From an uncultured Faecalibacterium sp. (GTDB lineage: Bacteria; Bacillota; Clostridia; Oscillospirales; Ruminococcaceae), in NCBI GenBank assembly GCA_944386015.1, contig CALWZK010000006.1, forward strand, positions 1 to 58,448: DNA of 58,448 nucleotides, in the 5' to 3' direction. Positions 34,822-42,541 of the stretch are shown here, one piece after another (the stretch's first letter is position 1; each line of letters opens with the position of its first letter). The translations under genes and the position numbers were made by a program. The notes under the pieces are model-generated. The model was not told the origin of the DNA and did no database searches. It saw nothing but the letters and a program-made list of their open reading frames with translations.

Positions 34822-35445
34822 ATGAGACAGTATCTTGTCAAGTGTGTGGGTCTGGCCCTGTGCCTGGGCTGCTGCCTGGCGGCAGCGGGCTGCGGCCAGA
34901 AGACGGCGGGCTCGGCCCCGGCTTCCTCTGCGGCTTCTTCGGAGGCGGCATCCTCCGAGGCTGCATATTCCGAGGCCGCATCTTCCGAGGCCGCTTCCTC
35001 TGAAGCTGCCAGCCAGGAGGCAGAAAACGAGGCCGCTTCTTCTGAGGCGGAGGCCGCTTCCGAGGATGCATCTGAAGCAGCTGCCCTGGCTTCCTCCAGG
35101 CAGGCGGTGAAGCAGGAGACCAAGCAGTCTGCCCCTGCGGTGAGCAGCTCGTCCAGCTCCAAGGCTGCCCAGCCCGCTGCGGAACCTGCCGCAGAGCCAG
35201 CCGCTGAACCGGCAGCCCCTGCCCAGGCCCCCGCCGCTGCGGCGGGCTCCCCCAAGGAGATCGCCCAGGGGATGATCGGCTCCAGCGCATCGGCCCTGGT
35301 GGCCGCCATCGGGGAGCCCAGCTCCACCGAGTACGCCACCAGCTGCATCGGTGACGGCGAGGACGGCATCTGGTATTACGACGGCTTCACGGTCTACACC
35401 TTCCGGGGCACCGACGGCTCCGAGCGGATCGAAGACGTCTTCTGA
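34822..35445 (+). CDS. Lipoprotein with Ala/Ser/Glu-rich linker
   Basis: About 207 residues with a signal peptide and lipobox-like LAAAGC, so the mature protein should be membrane tethered. Five tandem Ala-Ser-Ser-Glu-Ala type units are followed by a Pro-Ala-Ala-Glu stretch, forming a 110-residue flexible linker. The last 60 residues (PKEIAQGMIGSSASALVAAIGEP, then IWYYDGFTVYTFRG) form a small folded domain, possibly related to SmpA/BamE-like or other lipoprotein domains, but I do not recognise it with confidence. The start is set at 34822 because the hydrophobic signal begins there; AAAGGA lies upstream. It lies between the AlgX-like and VanX-like genes in one run, pointing to a cell-envelope role. 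Confidence 0.7.
   Translation: MRQYLVKCVGLALCLGCCLAAAGCGQKTAGSAPASSAASSEAASSEAAYSEAASSEAASSEAASQEAENEAASSEAEAASEDASEAAALASSRQAVKQETKQSAPAVSSSSSSKAAQPAAEPAAEPAAEPAAPAQAPAAAAGSPKEIAQGMIGSSASALVAAIGEPSSTEYATSCIGDGEDGIWYYDGFTVYTFRGTDGSERIEDVF
34933..35007 (+). repeat. Tandem 15-base repeat inside the lipoprotein linker
   Basis: Five in-frame copies of a 15-base unit encode Ala-Ser-Ser-Glu-Ala, with one Tyr replacement. Being in frame, slippage would change linker length by 5 residues. Confidence 0.8.
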
Positions 35446-35461
35446 TGAAACGGATGGAACC

Positions 35462-37735
35462 ATGAAGGATCAAACAAACGCCCGGCGGTTCTGGACCGGG
35501 CCCCGGCGGGCCCTGGCCCTGGCCGGCGCAGCGGCCGCCCTGCTGCTGGCAGGGGGGGTGCTGCTGTTCTGGCACAACCGGTTTGGCTTTTCCGGGGATG
35601 CCCGGCTGGTGGCTGCCCGCCAGGCCGACGGCCTGCTGCTGTCCTGGCCCCAGGTGGAAGGGGCGGACAGCTACTATGTCCAGGCCTCGGCCGGGGAGGA
35701 AACCCTCTATGAAGGCTGGACCGACACCCCTGGCTGCGCTATGCCGGCGCCGGACGCAGGAGCGGTGACGGTGCGGGTGCAGCCCGCCCGCCAGCGCAAC
35801 AAGGGCGCAGCCCGCACCTGGCAGCTGAAACCCATGGAGGAAGCCCCCTGGCCCGCCCTCACCGGGTTTGAGGCCGAGATCCAGCCGGAGGGCGGCGCCA
35901 TCTCCTTCCGGTGGGAAGGCGCCAGCGGAGACATCTTCCTTCTTTATCAGGCGGATGCGGAGGGCCTGTACCAGGCCGCCGCCCAGACCGGGGAGCCCGC
36001 TTTCCGGCTGACGGTGGGGGACCAGAAGGATCTGCCCCTGCCCTCCTACCAGGAGCCCCTGCAGTTTGCAGGGGGCTGCGGCGTGGCGGACGGGGATGTG
36101 GTGTACAGCAGCAGCCTGTCCATGCCGGTGGTGCTGGACCGCAGCGACTTTTTAGGAACTGAGATCCAGCTGCGGGCGGTGGAGGAAGGGGAAAACACCT
36201 ACACCCTCCAGTGGAACGAAGCGAAAGGTTACGGCTATCGGGTGCAGTACTGCACCGATGACGTCCCCGAATGGACCGACCTTGTGCAGGTGGACCCGGC
36301 GGAGGAGCCCTCCTGCCAGATCAAACTGGGCTCGGGCACCCATTACCGCCTGCGGGTGGTGGGGGACGCGGAAAGCGCCTCCGCTGCCGTCGGCTTCCTG
36401 TCCCAGTCCCAGGAGCTGGAACTGACCACCGGACTGTCGGTGGAGTTTGCCACCGTTTGGCCGGTCCAGGACCTGGAAGTTTACCGGGACACCCAGCGCC
36501 AGGAAGTGATCGGCACGGCCCCCGCCGCCGCCGCTTACTGCGTGCTGGAGGAGACCGACGGGATGTTCTGGGTCCGCACAGCCGACGGCTACGGCTACAT
36601 TGACAGCAATTTCTGCCTGATCAACCTGCCGGATTACCTGGGGGAACTGTGCTCCTATAATATTACAAATAGTTATGACTCCCTGTATATGGTCCACGGG
36701 TATGAGATCCCCGGGGTCACCGGCACCGTCATCACCGGCTATGAAAATGTGCAGGTAGAGGAGGGGAGCTATCTGGTGCCCCTGCTCTACCCCAGCGCCC
36801 AAAAGCTGGCGGCAGCGGCCCAGAGCACCCTGGCTGACGGCTACCGGATCAAGATTTACGACGCCTACCGCCCCCGGGAGGCCAGCACCGAGATTTATCA
36901 GATCACCAGCGAACACCTGGAAGACCCCATCCCCGACACCACCTACACCGGCCAGCCGGTGGACGACCTGCCGGTGGGGATTCCGCTCCTGTCCCAGCTG
37001 GAAGCCCAGCAGGCGGCCCAGCAGAACGACGCCCAGACGGGAACCCCGGAGGAAGAAAACAGCCTGGCCGGCGCCTCCTCTGAGGCAGCTCCGTCCACAA
37101 TGCCGGATGCAGCTGCTTCGGCTGCCCCGGCGGACAGCGCCGCTGAAATCGCTACAGCCCCTGCGGAGGAGGCTGCATCCTCCACTGACACGGCAGCCGG
37201 TGAACCGGCCCCGGAGACCCAGCCCGAGCCCGAGCGGTACCTGACCTATCACATCCTGATGACCAACGGCGGCTACCGGCTGGGCAGCTTCCTGGCCAGC
37301 AGCGGCTCCACCCATAACCTGGGCATCGCCATGGACCTGACGTTGGAGCGGGTGGACACCGGGGAAGAGCTGGAAATGCAGACCGCCATCCACGACCTGA
37401 GCCATTATTCGGTGGTGCAGTACAACAACGAGAACGCCGAGCTGCTGGCCAACTATTTGATGGATGCCGGCTTTGCGCCCCTGTCCACTGAGTGGTGGCA
37501 CTTCCAGGACGACGCCACCCGGGACGCCCTGGCCCTGGGCACCTACCAGGAAAAGGGGATTTCCCTGGAGGGCTGGCACCGGGACCTCATTGGCTGGTAC
37601 TACTGCCGGCCCGACGGCAGCCGGGTCTGCAAGGACCAGGCGGCCCTGGGGGACCGGATGATTACCCTGGACGAGGCAGGGTACGCCGTGGAAACCGGGG
37701 CGGCTGCCCCGGAAAGCGCTTCTGCGGCCTCTTAA
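35462..37735 (+). CDS. Secreted/anchored VanX-like D-Ala-D-Ala dipeptidase (M15) with large N-terminal region
   Basis: The product of about 757 residues has an N-terminal membrane segment (LALAGAAAALLLAGGVLLFW) and three beta-rich, fibronectin-like stretches up to about residue 320. An M15 dipeptidase domain follows, with the VanX signatures IYDAYRP (residues 465-471, catalytic Arg), STHNLGIAMDLTL (about 616, His and Asp zinc ligands) and TEWWHF (about 676, catalytic Glu and zinc His). In typical VanX enzymes Arg and first His lie about 45 residues apart; here about 145 intervene, with an Ala/Ser/Pro/Thr-rich insert (about 520-595). A short repeat GWHRDLIGWYYCRPDGSRVCKD at the C-terminus resembles wall-binding repeats. 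It would cut or trim D-Ala termini. ATG 35462 begins just before the basic segment. Confidence 0.82.
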   Translation: MKDQTNARRFWTGPRRALALAGAAAALLLAGGVLLFWHNRFGFSGDARLVAARQADGLLLSWPQVEGADSYYVQASAGEETLYEGWTDTPGCAMPAPDAGAVTVRVQPARQRNKGAARTWQLKPMEEAPWPALTGFEAEIQPEGGAISFRWEGASGDIFLLYQADAEGLYQAAAQTGEPAFRLTVGDQKDLPLPSYQEPLQFAGGCGVADGDVVYSSSLSMPVVLDRSDFLGTEIQLRAVEEGENTYTLQWNEAKGYGYRVQYCTDDVPEWTDLVQVDPAEEPSCQIKLGSGTHYRLRVVGDAESASAAVGFLSQSQELELTTGLSVEFATVWPVQDLEVYRDTQRQEVIGTAPAAAAYCVLEETDGMFWVRTADGYGYIDSNFCLINLPDYLGELCSYNITNSYDSLYMVHGYEIPGVTGTVITGYENVQVEEGSYLVPLLYPSAQKLAAAAQSTLADGYRIKIYDAYRPREASTEIYQITSEHLEDPIPDTTYTGQPVDDLPVGIPLLSQLEAQQAAQQNDAQTGTPEEENSLAGASSEAAPSTMPDAAASAAPADSAAEIATAPAEEAASSTDTAAGEPAPETQPEPERYLTYHILMTNGGYRLGSFLASSGSTHNLGIAMDLTLERVDTGEELEMQTAIHDLSHYSVVQYNNENAELLANYLMDAGFAPLSTEWWHFQDDATRDALALGTYQEKGISLEGWHRDLIGWYYCRPDGSRVCKDQAALGDRMITLDEAGYAVETGAAAPESASAAS

Positions 37736-37744
37736 TAACAAACC

Positions 37745-37784
37745 AAAAGCAGGCATCTGCCCAAGGCAGACGCCTGCTTTTTTG
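37745..37784 (+). terminator. Intrinsic terminator after the VanX-like gene
   Basis: AAAAGCAGGC (37745-37754) pairs with GCCTGCTTTT (37772-37781), extended by an inner TCTGCC/GGCAGA helix, and is followed by a T-run. Confidence 0.9.
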
Positions 37785-37857
37785 CGCCGCCGGGGCGGGG
37801 GATAAGCCGTCCGGCCCCGGGGCATCCTATCAGAAACAGGGGAAAGAGGGTGCAGGG

Positions 37858-38577
37858 ATGATCGATTTGCATACACACATCCTGCCGGGGATGGACGACG
37901 GCAGCCCCGACGCTGCCTGCTCGGTGGAGATGCTGCGGCGCCAGAAAGCCCAGGGGGTGGAGGCGGTCTGCGGCACCTCCCACTACTACCGGCGGCAAAA
38001 CTCCATCGAGGTGTTCTGCCAGCGGCGGGCCGCCGCCCTGGACCGGCTGACGGCGGCCCTGCCCCAGGGGGAGGTGCTGCCCCGGGTGCTCCCGGCGGCA
38101 GAGACCGCCTATTTCTCGGGCATCGGGGATCACCCCGGCCTGGAGCGGCTGTGCATCCAGGGCACCAACACCCTGCTGCTGGAAATGCCCTTCACCGACT
38201 GGAGCGATTTGCAGGTGGAGGAGGTGTCCTCCCTGGTGCTGGACCGGGGGTTCCGGGTGGTGCTGGTCCACCCCGAGCGGTTTTGCGCCAGCAAGGGCAA
38301 CCGCCGGAAAATCCAGCAGATGGAGCAGCTGCCGGTGGCTCTGCAGGTGAATGCCGGGACGCTCTTGCTGTGGCGGACCCGGCGGCTGGGGCTGGAACTG
38401 CTGCGGGAAGCCCCCATCCCTCTGCTGGCCAGCGACTGCCACAACCTCACCACCCGGGTGCCCAACTTGCAGGAGGGGAGAAGGGTGGTGCAGCAGAAGC
38501 TGGGGGGCGCGTTTCTCCAGCTGCTGGATCAAAACGCCATGCGCCTGGTGGAGCCGGAGCGCCCGGAACATCCGTGA
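37858..38577 (+). CDS. CpsB/CapC-type PHP tyrosine-protein phosphatase, cluster B
   Basis: The 239-residue product is a close paralogue of the cluster A phosphatase. It has MIDLHTHILPGMDDGSPDA at the N-terminus, LPAAETAYF, LLEMPFTDW, LVHPERF and LLASDCHNLTTRVPNL, the metal-binding set of PHP phosphatases; CGTSHYY replaces CVTPHYY. It dephosphorylates the CpsD-type kinase. AAAGAGGG lies a few bases upstream of ATG 37858. Unlike cluster A it is not followed by LCP and CpsC. The aldo/keto reductase, TetR and FMN-binding genes intervene before the LCP gene at 41513, so its regulatory link to the module is indirect. It lies after the VanX-like gene and terminator, with no obvious promoter of its own in the 70 bp gap. 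Confidence 0.92.
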   Translation: MIDLHTHILPGMDDGSPDAACSVEMLRRQKAQGVEAVCGTSHYYRRQNSIEVFCQRRAAALDRLTAALPQGEVLPRVLPAAETAYFSGIGDHPGLERLCIQGTNTLLLEMPFTDWSDLQVEEVSSLVLDRGFRVVLVHPERFCASKGNRRKIQQMEQLPVALQVNAGTLLLWRTRRLGLELLREAPIPLLASDCHNLTTRVPNLQEGRRVVQQKLGGAFLQLLDQNAMRLVEPERPEHP

Positions 38578-38589
38578 GGCCCCGGCCGG

Positions 38590-38617
38590 TTGCATCCTTC
38601 TGTCAGTGTGGTATACT
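38590..38617 (+). promoter_or_regulatory. Promoter of the aldo/keto reductase
   Basis: TTGCAT (38590-38595), 16 bp, TATACT (38612-38617), 47 bp before the ATG at 38664. Confidence 0.65.
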
Positions 38618-38663
38618 AAGCAAAAAGCCTGCGGACCGCAGTGCGGCAGAAAGGATGAATCGG

Positions 38664-39767
38664 ATGCATACAGCAAACCATGCGCCGCTGGGCTTCGGCC
38701 TGATGCGGCTGCCCAAAGTGGGAGAGGAAATTGATGTGGCCCAGACCAGCCAGATGGTGGATGCCTTCCTGGCGGCGGGTTTTACTTATTTTGACACGGC
38801 CTATGTCTACACCGGCAGCGAGGATGCCATCCGCAAGGCCCTGGTGGAGCGCCACCCCCGGGACAGCTACACCCTGGCCACCAAGCTGAACGCCCGGGTG
38901 GCCAAGACCGAGGAAAAGGCCAAGCAGGAGCTGGAAGAGAGCCTGGCCCGGACCGGCGCCGGCTATTTTGATTACTACCTGCTCCACGCCATCCAGGATT
39001 CCAATGTCCAGTACTACAACGACTGGAACCTGTGGGATTTCGTGAAGGAGCAGAAGGCCAGGGGCCTGATCCGCCATTACGGCTTTTCCTTCCACGGCAC
39101 CCCGGCCCTGCTGGACAAGCTGCTGACCCAGCACCCCGACGTGGACTTTGTCCAGCTGCAGATCAACTACGCCGACTGGGATAACCCCGAGGTCACCTCG
39201 GGGGAGAACTACCGGGTGGCCCGGGCCCACGGCAAACAGATTGTGATCATGGAGCCGGTGAAGGGCGGCGCCCTGGCCGACCCGCCCCAGGACGTGAAGG
39301 ATCTGTTCGACCAGGTCCGGCCTGGGATGTCCTATGCCTCCTGGGCTCTGCGGTTTGCCGCCAGCCTGGACGGCATCCTGGCGGTGCTGTCGGGCATGTC
39401 CAACCTGGCCCAGATGCAGGACAACCTGGCCACCTTCACCCAGTTCGGCCCGGTGACCGATGCGGAACAGGAGGCCATCGCCAAAGCCCAGAAGATCCTG
39501 GCCCACTCGGCGGCCATCCCCTGCACCGGCTGCGGCTACTGCGTGGAGGGCTGCCCCCGGCAGATCTTCATCCCCAAGATCTTCGCCGCCGCCAACAAGC
39601 AGCTGGCCCGGAACGAGCCGGACCAGGCCAAGGAAGCCTATGCCCGGGCCATCGAGGGCCGGGGCAAAGCCTCCGACTGCATCCACTGCGGCCAGTGTGA
39701 AGGGGCCTGCCCCCAGCACCTGCCGGTGATTGAGTGGCTGCGCAAGTGCGCCGAAATCCTGGAGTGA
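38664..39767 (+). CDS. Aldo/keto reductase with C-terminal 4Fe-4S domain
   Basis: The product of about 367 residues has an AKR TIM-barrel: LGFGLMRLP, FDTAYVYTGSE (catalytic Asp and Tyr), TLATKLNA (catalytic Lys), YYLLHAIQD (His), RHYGFSFHG and the GGALADPP loop. The C-terminus carries two ferredoxin motifs, CTGCGYCVEGCP and CIHCGQCEGACP. This type is frequent in anaerobic Firmicutes; the substrate is not known and the clusters suggest electron exchange with ferredoxin. ATG 38664 is chosen because GAAAGGA is 8-9 bp upstream and the family starts at this point; an ATG at 38655 overlaps the ribosome site. A bidirectional terminator follows. It is a non-polysaccharide gene inside cluster B. Confidence 0.92.
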   Translation: MHTANHAPLGFGLMRLPKVGEEIDVAQTSQMVDAFLAAGFTYFDTAYVYTGSEDAIRKALVERHPRDSYTLATKLNARVAKTEEKAKQELEESLARTGAGYFDYYLLHAIQDSNVQYYNDWNLWDFVKEQKARGLIRHYGFSFHGTPALLDKLLTQHPDVDFVQLQINYADWDNPEVTSGENYRVARAHGKQIVIMEPVKGGALADPPQDVKDLFDQVRPGMSYASWALRFAASLDGILAVLSGMSNLAQMQDNLATFTQFGPVTDAEQEAIAKAQKILAHSAAIPCTGCGYCVEGCPRQIFIPKIFAAANKQLARNEPDQAKEAYARAIEGRGKASDCIHCGQCEGACPQHLPVIEWLRKCAEILE

Positions 39768-39782
39768 TCTCTACATAAAACC

Positions 39783-39825
39783 AAAGCGCTCCCTCCGTCT
39801 GCGCGGCAGACCGGGGGAGCGCTTT
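39783..39825. terminator. Bidirectional terminator between aldo/keto reductase and TetR genes
   Basis: AAAGCGCTCCC (39783-39793) and GGGAGCGCTTT (39815-39825) form an 11 bp stem with T-runs on both strands, serving the two converging genes. Confidence 0.88.
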
Positions 39826-39844
39826 TTGTGTCTTTGCATCCTTC

Positions 39845-40441
39845 TTACCCCAGCTGGGCCAGGCTGGCCAGCCCGGCGGGGGTGAGCCAGGGCCGCAGGG
39901 CGGTCCACTGGAGTTCCATGGCCTGTTCCAGGGCCTGCTGGGGCGGCTGGGAAAAGAGCACCACCTGCTGCTGCCAGCCCAGATGGCTGCACATCAGCAG
40001 GTCGGTGAGGTTTTCCAGAGCGGAAGAGCCTGCCGCCCCCGGGTCCAGCAGGCCGGCGTCGGCCTGGGCCTGGAGCATGGCCAGCAGCATGGCCCGCAGC
40101 CGGATTATCCGGTCCCGATGGCCGTGGGCCAGGGTGGGGACAGACTGGAACATGGCGGTGTCGCTGAACAGCCGGGCATATTCCAGCAGGGAGGAGAGGA
40201 TCCCCCGCAGGCACTGGTCCAAAGCGTCCAGCCCGGGGCGGGGCAGCATCAGAATCCGCTGCATCTCCTGTTCCAGCAGGGCGTCGGCCAGGTCGGCTTT
40301 CCGGGGGAAGTGATAGGTCAGGTTCCCCACGCTGATCCCCATGACGTCCGAGATGGACCGCATGGAAACATGGTGGTAGCCATAGCGGGTGAACAGTTCC
40401 CTGGCAGTGGCAAGGATATCGGCACGGGTGGAGGCGGCCAT
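39845..40441 (-). CDS. TetR family transcriptional regulator
   Basis: The 198-residue product has the TetR helix-turn-helix at residues about 5-50: RADILATARELFTRYGYHHVSMRSISDVMGISVGNLTYHFPRKADLADALL, a textbook form. The C-terminal ligand domain (about 60-190) is all helical and not specific enough to name a ligand. It converges on the aldo/keto reductase and is transcribed away from the FMN-binding lipoprotein's downstream end. A palindrome overlaps its promoter, suggesting self-repression. Its target might be the nearby lipoprotein gene, whose promoter has a different palindrome, so this is uncertain. Confidence 0.9.
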   Translation of the reverse strand: MAASTRADILATARELFTRYGYHHVSMRSISDVMGISVGNLTYHFPRKADLADALLEQEMQRILMLPRPGLDALDQCLRGILSSLLEYARLFSDTAMFQSVPTLAHGHRDRIIRLRAMLLAMLQAQADAGLLDPGAAGSSALENLTDLLMCSHLGWQQQVVLFSQPPQQALEQAMELQWTALRPWLTPAGLASLAQLG

Positions 40442-40476
40442 GGAAATCCCTTCTTTCGATCGGTTTGGACAACCCT

Positions 40477-40494
40477 ATTCTACCAGTTAACCGG
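40477..40494 (-). promoter_or_regulatory. Promoter region and possible operator of the TetR gene
   Basis: On the minus strand a -10 TAGAAT (40477-40482) is directly preceded by an almost perfect palindrome CCGGTTAACTGG (40483-40494). This position fits an autoregulatory TetR site. Confidence 0.45.
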
Positions 40495-40542
40495 CAAAAA
40501 GAAAAGGGCAGCCCCCACAAGGCAGCCCCCGGCACACAAAAA

Positions 40543-40567
40543 CGGCAGGCGCACAAGGCGCCTGCCG
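40543..40567 (-). terminator. Terminator of the FMN-binding lipoprotein gene
   Basis: CGGCAGGCGC (40543-40552) and GCGCCTGCCG (40558-40567) form a perfect 10 bp stem with a T-run on the minus strand. Confidence 0.85.
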
Positions 40568-40645
40568 CTTTTCGGTTGTACCAATGTACCCTAAAAATCT
40601 GTCCGGCCCTGGTTTGTCAGACGGCCCCGGGCCAGGAACAAAGAT

Positions 40646-41086
40646 TTAGTTCTGGGAGTCTAGAGCAGCCTGGACAGCGTCGATGCAGCCCTGGCTGGTG
40701 ACGGTAGCGCCGGCAACAGCGTCGATGTCGGTGCCGTTGGCAGAAACGATCTCCTCAGACAGGGTGTCCAGAGCAGCGCCGCCCACATCGGGGGTCTCAT
40801 CGGGAGCGTCGAAGGTGACAGCAGTGATGGTGTCGCCGTCCATGGTGACGGTAGCGGTGATGGTGCCGCCGAAGCCGTCGGCCTCACCGGTCAGAGTGGT
40901 GCCCTCGCCGTTCTCGGCAGCGGCCTCAGAGGAAGCCTCAGAGCTGGCAGCAGAGGAAGCAGCGCTGGTATTGGTGGATGCAGAGCTGGTAGCAGTAGAG
41001 GCAGCAGTGGTGCTGGACGAACCGCCGCAGGCAGCCAGGCTCACAGCCAGGCAGCCGGCAATTGCGATGGTAATCAGTTTCTTCAT
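40646..41086 (-). CDS. FMN-binding domain lipoprotein
   Basis: The product of about 146 residues begins with a lipoprotein signal (MKKLITIAIAGCLAVSLAACGGSSS; lipobox LAAC). A Ser/Thr/Ala/Glu-rich linker of about 40 residues follows, then a compact FMN-binding domain (PF04205 type): GFGGTITATVTMDGDTITAVTFDAPDETP and the flavin-attachment region DAVAGATVTS, in which the last Thr of the A-G-A-T motif would carry covalent FMN. Such domains serve extracellular flavin electron transfer. The start is set at ATG 41086, with AAGGAG 9 bp upstream; a TTG two codons earlier is also open. No partner reductase gene is visible nearby. Confidence 0.88.
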   Translation of the reverse strand: MKKLITIAIAGCLAVSLAACGGSSSTTAASTATSSASTNTSAASSAASSEASSEAAAENGEGTTLTGEADGFGGTITATVTMDGDTITAVTFDAPDETPDVGGAALDTLSEEIVSANGTDIDAVAGATVTSQGCIDAVQAALDSQN

Positions 41087-41116
41087 AATCAAAAGCTCCT
41101 TCTTTCTCGTTGAAAC

Positions 41117-41131
41117 TAGTACAATGTACTA
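41117..41131. promoter_or_regulatory. 15 bp perfect palindrome at the lipoprotein transcription start
   Basis: TAGTACA-A-TGTACTA is an exact inverted repeat 31-45 bp before the lipoprotein start and just downstream of its -10 box. It is a likely repressor site. Confidence 0.6.
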
Positions 41132-41144
41132 AACAACGCTATGT

Positions 41145-41173
41145 ATTATAGCAAAGTCGATCCCGAAATGCAA
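41145..41173 (-). promoter_or_regulatory. Promoter of the FMN-binding lipoprotein
   Basis: Minus-strand TTGCAT (41168-41173), 17 bp, perfect TATAAT (41145-41150). Predicted start near 41138, so the palindrome at 41117-41131 lies in the early transcribed region. Confidence 0.8.
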
Positions 41174-41390
41174 GTACCAGATGCTGGTGCCGGCCCCCAA
41201 AGGGACAACTTTTTTTCGTGGGTGCCGGCGCTGCCATTTTCTGGGTTTTGGAACCTGCCTTCGGGGGCACTTTTGCACAACGCACAAGGAGACCGAGGGG
41301 AGCCGGGAAACATTTCGGCAGATTGACGTGTAATCCAAAAATGACGTCCCCAAATGGAAAAATGAGGAAAAGATGGCTTGTGACTTCCTA

Positions 41391-41420
41391 TTGAACCCCC
41401 GCCTGACAGCATGATAGAAT
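41391..41420 (+). promoter_or_regulatory. Promoter of the cluster B LCP-CpsC-CpsD module
   Basis: TTGAAC (41391-41396), 18 bp, TAGAAT (41415-41420), about 93 bp before the LCP start. The gap 41174-41390 shows no other gene. Confidence 0.65.
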
Positions 41421-41512
41421 AGCCAGGCACCCGGCGCCGGAATGCCGCCGGAATCCACAGTATACCGAAAGGAAAAGGGGCCTGCCGCCCAGCCGGCGGC
41501 CCCGCGCAAACC

Positions 41513-42520
41513 ATGAATCACCATCCAGACCGCCGGATCAGCCGGCGGGATTTCTTCCGGGCGGCGGGCGTTGCTGCGGCAGCCCTGGCAGCGCTGGGCC
41601 TGGGGGGCTACGCCGTCCAGCGCTGGGACACTGCCGGCGAGGCGCCGGCGGCCGGCGGCAGCGGCCAGCCCCGCCCGGCCTGGCAGGAGACGGTGCAGGC
41701 GGACGGCCGGACCTGGCGCCGGAAAACCAACCTGGAAAGCTACCTGTTCCTGGGCATCGACACCCTGGGCAAGGCCGAGGGTACCCAGAGCTATGTGGCC
41801 GGGGGCCAGGCCGACGCCCAGATCCTGCTGGTGGTGGACCACACCGCCCGCACCTGGCAGATGCTCCAGATCAACCGGGACAGCATGGTCCAGGTGCCGG
41901 TGCTGAGCATGATGGGCACCGTCCCCTATACCATCCGCCAGCAGATCGCCCTGGCCCACGCCTATGGCAACGGCCGGGAGCAGAGCTGCGAGAACAACGT
42001 GAAGGCGGTGTCCATGCTGCTGGGGGACCAGCCCATCGACGGCTACCTCTCCCTGACCATGGGCGGGGTGGGGGTGCTGGTGGACCTGGTGGGCGGGGTG
42101 ACGTTGACCCTGGCGTCCGACCTGTCCGCCATCGACCCCGCCCTCACCCAAGGCGCCACCGTCACCCTCAACGGGGAGCAGGCCCTGGCTTACGTCCACA
42201 CCCGCCAGAACGTGGACGACCAGACCAATCTGGCCCGGATGGACCGGCAGCGCCAGTTCCTCCGGGCTTTTGAGGAACAGGCCCGGCAGATGGACCCCTC
42301 CTTTGCCCTGGATGCCTACCAGGCGGCGGAGGACTACATCATCACCAATCTTTCCAGCGGCCGGGCCGTCAATCTGGCGGGCCAGCTGCAGCAGTACACC
42401 CAGCTGCCTGTCCTGACCATCGCCGGCGAAAACACGGTGGAGGACGGCTACTGGGCCTATGAGCTGGACCAGGACAGCCTGCAGCAGACCATTCTGCAGC
42501 TGTTCTACCAGGAAATCTGA
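41513..42520 (+). CDS. LCP (LytR-CpsA-Psr) family cell-wall ligase, cluster B
   Basis: The 335-residue product is a close paralogue of the cluster A LCP protein at 12705. It has the same FLGIDTLG, ADAQILLVVD, LQINRDSMVQV, TMGGVGVLVDLVGGVTLTL and TRQNVDDQTNLARMDRQRQFLRAF segments, giving the Arg/Asp pyrophosphate site. A stretch of about 35 residues around SMMGTVPYTIRQQIALAHAY is identical in both copies. The N-terminus has ISRRDFFRAAGV directly before the hydrophobic anchor, a classical twin-arginine pattern. It ligates undecaprenyl-linked glycan to the wall. Start ATG 41513; the CpsC gene starts 21 bp after its stop. Confidence 0.9.
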   Translation: MNHHPDRRISRRDFFRAAGVAAAALAALGLGGYAVQRWDTAGEAPAAGGSGQPRPAWQETVQADGRTWRRKTNLESYLFLGIDTLGKAEGTQSYVAGGQADAQILLVVDHTARTWQMLQINRDSMVQVPVLSMMGTVPYTIRQQIALAHAYGNGREQSCENNVKAVSMLLGDQPIDGYLSLTMGGVGVLVDLVGGVTLTLASDLSAIDPALTQGATVTLNGEQALAYVHTRQNVDDQTNLARMDRQRQFLRAFEEQARQMDPSFALDAYQAAEDYIITNLSSGRAVNLAGQLQQYTQLPVLTIAGENTVEDGYWAYELDQDSLQQTILQLFYQEI

Positions 42521-42541
42521 GATCAGGAGAAATTGCGCCCT

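Noticed and set aside
34933-35230. Possible CRISPR-like repeat array
   Set aside because: The repeats are 15 and 12 bases, in frame and without unique spacers; they encode a protein linker.
31941-35369. A 1142-codon minus-strand open frame
   Set aside because: Antisense shadow of the MBOAT, AlgX-like and lipoprotein genes. The translation is low-complexity (Gln/Gly/His-rich) and lacks a family match.
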